Assembly (NCBI RefSeq): GCF_019091455.1
Contig: NZ_JAGXJN010000035.1
Coordinates: 1 to 64,000 of the forward strand
Length of the DNA stretch: 64,000 nucleotides
Direction: 5' to 3'
Origin: Chitinophaga sp. GbtcB8
GTDB lineage: Bacteria > Bacteroidota > Bacteroidia > Chitinophagales > Chitinophagaceae
The position numbers and the translations under genes are program-made. The notes below the pieces were generated by a model. That model was not told the DNA's origin, did no database searches, and was given only the letters and a program-made list of their open reading frames with translations. Shown here in pieces: positions 59,064 to 64,000 of the stretch (position 1 is its first letter; every line of letters starts with the position of its first letter).

Positions 59064-59477
59064 TTATTTATTAAAGAACGGTTCCAGCTTTTCCCTTAAC
59101 GGCAGCGGCAGCAGCGATTTCTGTTTAGTATCCGTATGCAGGAACACCAGCGTGGTAACACCTACATTCAGCAGCTCGCCTTTTTCATTGAACAGCTCTG
59201 AGTGGAACTGGATCTTATGATCTGCACGCAGCTCTCTCAGGGAGGTCTTTACAGTTATCAGGTCGTCATAAAAAGCCGGGCGCAGGTATTTAACATTCAT
59301 TTCTGCCACCGGCATAATAATGCCCTGCTCTTCCAGCTGGCGGTAGGTAAATCCCAGCTCCCGGATCGCCTCTGCACGGCCTACCTCATAATATAACGCA
59401 TAGTTACCGTAATACAAATATCCCATCTGGTCGGTTTCCCCGTAACGCACACGTATTTGAGTAATGGATGTGAACAT
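59064..59477 (-). CDS. Hotdog-fold acyl-CoA thioesterase, YbgC-like
   Basis: 137 residues from the ATG at 59477; the frame stays open 27 codons further up, but those codons come from a GCTTTnn heptamer array. The hotdog pattern is complete: IRVRYGETDQMGYLYYGNYALYYEVGRAEAIRELG with the catalytic Asp and YGNY, then MNVKYLRPAFYDDLITVKTSLRELR. It hydrolyses acyl-CoAs in the cytoplasm; chain length unknown. Confidence 0.92.
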   Translation of the reverse strand: MFTSITQIRVRYGETDQMGYLYYGNYALYYEVGRAEAIRELGFTYRQLEEQGIIMPVAEMNVKYLRPAFYDDLITVKTSLRELRADHKIQFHSELFNEKGELLNVGVTTLVFLHTDTKQKSLLPLPLREKLEPFFNK

Positions 59478-59491
59478 GACTTTCTTTTTGA

Positions 59492-59597
59492 GCGGAAAGC
59501 TGAAAGCATAAGCACAAAGCCTCCCATATTGTTTAACATAAAGCGCAAAGCTACTCAAATTTGCTTTGCGCTTTATGCTTTCTGCTTTACGCTTATC
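59492..59597. repeat. Inverted heptamer arrays GCnnAAA / GCTTTnn
   Basis: Left: GCGGAAA, GCTGAAA, a six-base GCATAA, GCACAAA (59492-59518), and GCGCAAA at 59543-59549. Right: GCTTTGC, GCTTTAT, GCTTTCT, GCTTTAC, GCTTATC (59563-59597). The stop of the DoxX gene (59593-59595) lies in the last unit; the left arm sits in the 5' region of the thioesterase gene. Confidence 0.88.
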
Positions 59598-60000
59598 GCC
59601 CGATCAAACTATCAAAACTTACTTTACCAGGGCCGCAGAACAGCAGCACCACAAATACGGCAAGGAATGCGATTGCTTTTTCCTTCACGTCAATTGTATC
59701 ATGCGCATGGATCATGAACAGCGCTACACTCATACAAACGACCAGTGGAATAGCCGCCAGGCGGGTGAGCAATCCCAGTATTATAAACACAGAGCAAAAT
59801 ACCTCTGCAAAAACAACCATTCCCAGGGAAACAGTGTGGCCCACATGTAAAGGATCAGCGAACTTATGCGAAAGAGATGCAAAGTTCATGAGCATAGGCC
59901 AGCCATGCGTAAGCATTAACCCCCCAAACACCAATCGCAGTAACAACAGGGAAAAATGTACCGTACCATTGGTAAAAGTGGCAGAAAATAGTCTTCTCAT
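59593..60000 (-). CDS. DoxX-family membrane protein
   Basis: 135 residues with four membrane helices: LLLLRLVFGGLMLTHGWPML, a second VSLGMVVFAEVFCSVFIILG, RLAAIPLVVCMSVALFMI, and AIAFLAVFVVLLFCG. The LTHGWPM motif and length match DoxX-like quinone-linked or thiol-stress membrane proteins. Function in this genome unknown. Confidence 0.9.
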   Translation of the reverse strand: MRRLFSATFTNGTVHFSLLLLRLVFGGLMLTHGWPMLMNFASLSHKFADPLHVGHTVSLGMVVFAEVFCSVFIILGLLTRLAAIPLVVCMSVALFMIHAHDTIDVKEKAIAFLAVFVVLLFCGPGKVSFDSLIGR

Positions 60001-60132
60001 AGGTGTAAAAATGGTTTAATTCTTGCTAAGTTTAATTCCTTTGCAAGATAGCGCAATAGGCCTATGCCTGGGATTGAGAGTTATCCACATCACTGTTAGA
60101 AAAGCATTAAACGGCAAAAAGGTTTAAACTTT

Positions 60133-60140
60133 TATATTTG
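60133..60140 (+). promoter_or_regulatory. -7 box before the TPR gene
   Basis: TATATTTG fits TAnnTTTG and lies 150 bp before the ATG at 60291, implying a long 5' leader. No well-spaced -33 TTTG. Confidence 0.35.
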
Positions 60141-60290
60141 CTGACATTGATCCAGCGTTTATTGGGTTATCTGTTTTTTGCCGCGTTCTCCTAACTGTTA
60201 TTTTTGATTAATCAACTGGTTGTCAATACCAATACAGGGAGAAAGTGCGTTTAACAGGTAAGCCATCTACTATTTTAATAAATCCAGAGC

Positions 60291-63200
60291 ATGTTTATAA
60301 GAAAGATCGTGGTTCCCGGACAGTTGTTAATATCCCTCCTGGCCTTTGCCGCCACTGGCATACTGGCCCCCACAGCCGCCCGGGCACAACAAACACGCAT
60401 TTATACCGAACCTGATAAAGTTTTCAAGGACGCGCAGCAACTATTTCAGCAAGAGAAATATGCCGTATCCATGCAGCTTTTCCGGCAGGTGATCCAAAAT
60501 ATTGATTACTTCAAAGAAACCAACCGCTCCCTGGTAAAAGCAGATGCACAGTACTATTACACAGTATGCGCATTAAAGCTGCAACAGGCCGACGCGGAAA
60601 AATTGACGCTGCAATACCTGCAAAGGGCCAACAACAATGCCCGCGAACAGCTGGTAAGCTACCAGTTAGCCAAATATTATTTTCACCGCAACCAGCTGCA
60701 GGAAGCCATCCCGTATTACGAGAAAGCTAATATCGACAACCTTTCCAACAGCGAAATTGCGGATGCAAAATTTGAGCTTGCCTACTGTTACTTCAACGTA
60801 AAAGACTTTCAGAAAGCACAGCCCCTGTTTGCATCCATCAAGGAAATAGAGGGTAAATATTACATTCCCGCCAATTACTACTACGGTTTTATTGCCTACA
60901 ATAACCGCCAGTATAATGAAGCCCTGGCCAGCTTTAAACGCGTGGAGCAGGAGCCAAAATATGCCGGTATCGTGCCCTATTACATAGCAGAGATCTACTA
61001 CTTCCAGGGCAAAAAAGAAGAAGTGATCAAATATGGCGAATCCCTATTAAAGAAAGGCAATATCTACTATGATACAGAGCTGAAACAGCTCATGGGACAG
61101 GCTTACTTCGAAAAGAAAGATTATCAGAAAGCCCTGCCCTACCTACAGCAATACCAGGATAATGCAGATGAGGTGCGCAAGGAAGATGTGTACCAGCTCT
61201 CTTACTGTTACTACCAAACCGGCAACTACAACAAAGCCATTAACGGTTTTAAACAGCTAAGCAGTGAAAAAGATTCTTTAGGTCAAAACTCCATGTACCT
61301 GCTGGGCGACTGTTACCTGCGTACCAACCAGAAGGCCAATGCACGCAATGCCTTTGCCTTTGGCGCACGTAATAATTCAAACCCGCAGCAGCAGGAAATA
61401 TCCCGCTTTAACTATGGCAAGCTGTCGTATGAGCTGGGTTATAATGATGCAGCGCTCACAGAGCTTTCCAACTTTGTAAAAACATACCCGCAATCATCTT
61501 ACAACAAAGAAGCCCGGGAAATACTGGTGCAGCTGTTCACCAACACCAATAACTACAAGGATGCGCTCACCACTATAGAATCCATCCCTGACAAAAACCC
61601 CACCGTGTTGCGGGCCTACCAGCGCGTATCCTACGGCAGGGCCACACAGCTCATAAACGATCAGCAGCTGGCAGAAGCCGACCGCCTGCTGGATGTAGCC
61701 ATTAAAAATCCCTACGATAATAATATTAAACAGCTGGCGCATTTCTGGAAAGCAGAAATAGCCCTGCGCCAGCAGCGTACAGATAATGCCATCATTAACC
61801 TGAACAGCTATCTGACCGGCGCCGTACCGGCCTCCGGTGAAGCCAATGCGCAAACAGCCAGCTATAACATGGGTTACAGCCTGCTGAAGAAAGAAGATTA
61901 TACCCATGCCCTGCAGCATTTTGAAGCCGCCCAAAAAGCCAGCGGCCCCAATGCAGGCCGTATTGCTAATGATGCGCTGCTGCGTAGCGCCGACTGTTAT
62001 TACATGCTGAAGGATTTTGGCAGGGCCACCGCGCTGTACGACCGTGTGATTGCCAATAAAGATCCCGGTGCAGATTATGCCACCTACCAGAAAAGTATCA
62101 TCCTGGGTATACAGGGTAAGTATAATGAAAAGCTGGCCCTGTTAAAACAGCTGGGCAACCAATACCCCAGCTCCAGCTTTGGGAACGATGCTGATTTTGA
62201 GATTGCCAATACTTACCTCGCATCTGAAAAATATACAGAAGCCATTCCCTACCTGGAAAATGTGCTGAAAAAGCAGCCCAACGGCCCCAATGCACCACGT
62301 GCATTGCTGAAGCTGGGCCTGTGTTATTTCAATAAGGATAATGATAGCAAAGCCCTCTCCTACTACCGCCAGGTGGTAGAGAAATATCCTAACTCCGCAG
62401 AAGCCAATGAAGCCCTGCAAAGCATCAAGGATATTTATGTAGGCCAGGGTAAAACAGATGAATATGTGGCCCTGCTGAAAGCCAGCGGTAGAACGGTAAC
62501 CGCCTCCGCAGCCGATTCACTGGCCTATGCCGCCGCAGAAGCCCGCTTTAGCAGCGGTGATTGCACGGGCGCCATACCAGCCTTTAACAGCTATATACAA
62601 AAGTATCCGAATGGCCAGTTCCTGCTGCCCGCTTACTTTTACCGCTCAGAATGCGCGTATAACAGCAAAGACTATACGACCGCTTTACCCGGTTATGAGT
62701 TTGTTCTTTCCGGCAACAACAGCCTGTATGCAGAGCGTTCAGCCCTGCAGGCCGCCAACATTAACTTTTACCAGGTAAAGAATTATGAAAAGGCCCGCAC
62801 CTACTACCTGCAGCTGCAGGACCTGAGCACCAGCAAAGAAAACACCATGACCGCCACCCGCGGCCTGCTGCGCAGCAATTACCAGCTAAAACACTGGGAT
62901 GAGGTAGGCAACTATGCAGAGCTGCTGCTGTCCAACACCAGCATTAGCACCGACGACCAGATTGCCGCACACTTTTACCTGGGCAGGGCGCAACAGGAGC
63001 AGCAGAAATATGATGAAGCCATCAGCGAATTTAAAACAGTAGCCGGCCTTACCAAATCAGAAACCGGGGCAGAAGCCCGCTACAACACCGGCGTATGTTA
63101 CCTGGCTAAAAATGAGCTGGATGCAGCGGAGAAAGCAGGTTTTGATGTGATCAAGAACACACCCTCATACGGCACCTGGGTAGCCAAAGCCTACATACTG

Positions 63201-63368
63201 TTAGGCGATGTATACACCCAGCAGAAAGATTACTTTAATGCAAAAGCTACTTTCCAGAGCCTGGCAGAGAACTGCCCTATCCCGGAGCTGAAACAGGAAG
63301 CAAAAGATAAGCTGGAAAAAGTAGAAGCCGCAGAAAAAGCCGCCTCTAAGATCAGGACCAGACCATAA
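60291..63368 (+). CDS. Large exported TPR-repeat protein
   Basis: 1025 residues. Signal peptide 1-33 (ending ARA). The rest is a continuous tetratricopeptide superhelix, with at least two dozen ~34-residue units such as DAKFELAYCYFNVKDFQKAQPLF, YQLSYCYYQTGNYNKAINGF, ADFEIANTYLASEKYTEAIPYLE and LKLGLCYFNKDNDSKALSYY. A periplasmic scaffold; TPR proteins next to outer-membrane barrels often help assemble surface complexes. The partner is probably the barrel gene that starts 66 bp downstream. Confidence 0.9.
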   Translation: MFIRKIVVPGQLLISLLAFAATGILAPTAARAQQTRIYTEPDKVFKDAQQLFQQEKYAVSMQLFRQVIQNIDYFKETNRSLVKADAQYYYTVCALKLQQADAEKLTLQYLQRANNNAREQLVSYQLAKYYFHRNQLQEAIPYYEKANIDNLSNSEIADAKFELAYCYFNVKDFQKAQPLFASIKEIEGKYYIPANYYYGFIAYNNRQYNEALASFKRVEQEPKYAGIVPYYIAEIYYFQGKKEEVIKYGESLLKKGNIYYDTELKQLMGQAYFEKKDYQKALPYLQQYQDNADEVRKEDVYQLSYCYYQTGNYNKAINGFKQLSSEKDSLGQNSMYLLGDCYLRTNQKANARNAFAFGARNNSNPQQQEISRFNYGKLSYELGYNDAALTELSNFVKTYPQSSYNKEAREILVQLFTNTNNYKDALTTIESIPDKNPTVLRAYQRVSYGRATQLINDQQLAEADRLLDVAIKNPYDNNIKQLAHFWKAEIALRQQRTDNAIINLNSYLTGAVPASGEANAQTASYNMGYSLLKKEDYTHALQHFEAAQKASGPNAGRIANDALLRSADCYYMLKDFGRATALYDRVIANKDPGADYATYQKSIILGIQGKYNEKLALLKQLGNQYPSSSFGNDADFEIANTYLASEKYTEAIPYLENVLKKQPNGPNAPRALLKLGLCYFNKDNDSKALSYYRQVVEKYPNSAEANEALQSIKDIYVGQGKTDEYVALLKASGRTVTASAADSLAYAAAEARFSSGDCTGAIPAFNSYIQKYPNGQFLLPAYFYRSECAYNSKDYTTALPGYEFVLSGNNSLYAERSALQAANINFYQVKNYEKARTYYLQLQDLSTSKENTMTATRGLLRSNYQLKHWDEVGNYAELLLSNTSISTDDQIAAHFYLGRAQQEQQKYDEAISEFKTVAGLTKSETGAEARYNTGVCYLAKNELDAAEKAGFDVIKNTPSYGTWVAKAYILLGDVYTQQKDYFNAKATFQSLAENCPIPELKQEAKDKLEKVEAAEKAASKIRTRP

Positions 63369-63382
63369 CATATAATACACGC

Positions 63383-63407
63383 AAAACGCCCTGCTAACAG
63401 GCGTTTT
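63383..63407 (+). terminator. Hairpin between the TPR and outer-membrane genes
   Basis: AAAACGCC (63383-63390) pairs with GGCGTTTT (63400-63407), 9-nt loop. It could attenuate transcription into the next gene rather than stop it. Confidence 0.45.
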
Positions 63408-63434
63408 AAATGATAAAATATAAACAGCGCATAA

Positions 63435-64000
63435 ATGAACGGTAAAACTAAATATATAAGCAGGTGTGGAGTAATAGGGATGATGGCCGGTTTCTTTTTA
63501 CAGCAGCCTGCACAAGCGCAGGATTCACTGAAGCAGGAAACCATTGACATTATTTCTACCTACCAGCCCAAGCTGCGCGATGCAGCAAAGCTGAACCTTA
63601 CGGCAGCCCTGCCGGGCGTAGATACCGCCCGCCCGCGTATGGCCTACCAGGTACCTGCCCTGAACCTGTATTTTATGTACCAGCCCGTACCCTTAAAGCC
63701 CCTGGCATTAGGGAAGGATTCGCTGAACGCATTGCAGAACAACTTTGTAAAAGTAGGTTTTGGCAACTATCAAACCCCGCTGATACAGGCCGGTTTGGGC
63801 AGCGGCCGTAATGAGAAATATAACTTTGGCCTGTATGGCAGCTACACCGGCTCCAAAGGCAACATCAAGAACCAGGACTACAACGCGCTGAATATACTGG
63901 CCTCCGGCACTTATTACTCTCCCCTGTTTGAGATCAATGGCAGCGTAGGTTTTGACCGTAACGTAATACACTATTACGGGTACGACCATACGCTGTATGA
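63435..64000 (+). CDS. Outer-membrane beta-barrel protein, 5' part only
   Basis: The ATG at 63435 opens a frame that runs off the window. Residues 1-28 are a signal peptide ending AQA. The following ~160 residues have alternating beta strands (FVKVGFGNYQTPLIQAGLGSGRNEKYNFGLYGSY, YYSPLFEINGSVGFDRN) typical of a barrel facing the outer membrane; no TonB plug motif is visible in the part seen. It lies 66 bp after the TPR gene with a hairpin between, so the two are probably one unit. Confidence 0.8.
   Translation, partial: MNGKTKYISRCGVIGMMAGFFLQQPAQAQDSLKQETIDIISTYQPKLRDAAKLNLTAALPGVDTARPRMAYQVPALNLYFMYQPVPLKPLALGKDSLNALQNNFVKVGFGNYQTPLIQAGLGSGRNEKYNFGLYGSYTGSKGNIKNQDYNALNILASGTYYSPLFEINGSVGFDRNVIHYYGYDHTLY

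Noticed and set aside
59477..59558. 27-codon N-terminal extension of the thioesterase
   Set aside because: Encoded by the heptamer array and not part of the hotdog family; the ATG at 59477 fits.

Overview
The window looks like chromosomal DNA of a Bacteroidota bacterium, most likely family Chitinophagaceae (Chitinophaga-like). The signs are a type B C-terminal sorting domain (CHU_C / gliding-motility type) for the type IX secretion system, an UpxY/NusG-like antiterminator in a polysaccharide locus, DUF4412 and YtxJ-type proteins, SPII lipoproteins, and several Bacteroidota promoter -7 boxes (TAnnTTTG). No rRNA, tRNA or CRISPR array was seen.

Layout. 1-585: an end resembling an IS21-family element interrupts a polyprenyl synthetase gene. 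648-4718: a Hint-domain secreted protein, a Tat-exported aminotransferase and a Tat-exported flavin amine oxidase. 4881-5656: two small unknown genes. 5651-10772: a two-gene operon, a GH2-like glycosidase followed by a very large fusion of a cellulose-synthase-like GT2, a GH26 domain and a GH2-like domain. 10985-12883: ABC-F ATPase. 13544-26014 (all minus strand): an exopolysaccharide locus, transcribed as LuxR-type response regulator, Wza-like exporter, Wzc-like tyrosine kinase, structured leader, UpxY-like antiterminator, manC, fcl, ugd, gmd, a second fcl, and a Wzi/RemB-like outer-membrane protein. It makes GDP-mannose, GDP-fucose and UDP-glucuronate but holds no glycosyltransferase or Wzx/Wzy gene, so those must lie elsewhere. 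26552-28008: soluble PAS histidine kinase and receiver protein. 28067-33808: exported hydrolase, T9SS cargo, DUF4412 protein, LuxE-like acyl transferase, lipoprotein. 33916-38742: acyl-CoA carboxylase beta, UbiA-like protein, M42 peptidase, biotin synthase (biotin being the cofactor of the carboxylase holoenzyme). 38762-40781: a probable MITE next to a compositionally distinct SDR gene and a Crp/Fnr regulator. 40841-53846: housekeeping genes (aroQ, ubiX, glutathione peroxidase, YtxJ, mpl, exonuclease, polyprenol-phosphate sugar transferase, EamA transporter, S9 peptidase, AraC regulator and others). 54096-60000: RRM protein, a second LuxR-type regulator paralogous to the one at the EPS locus, E2 acyltransferase, cinA, thioesterase, DoxX. 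60291-64000: a TPR protein and the start of an outer-membrane protein.

The most unusual signal is not a gene. At least fourteen intergenic sites carry short degenerate arrays with a strict 7-nt period (two more have an 8-nt period). Each site uses its own word (GCTTTnn, CGTAATT, GCTAAAA, AAGnnnn, CCATnnn ...), usually as two arms in inverted orientation, and the arrays start at or within the stop codon of a flanking gene. One array supplies the -33 box of the bioB promoter. The best protein-level novelty is the GT2-GH26-GH2 fusion, followed by the Hint protein and a previously unlisted 48-residue lipoprotein just upstream of ytxJ.
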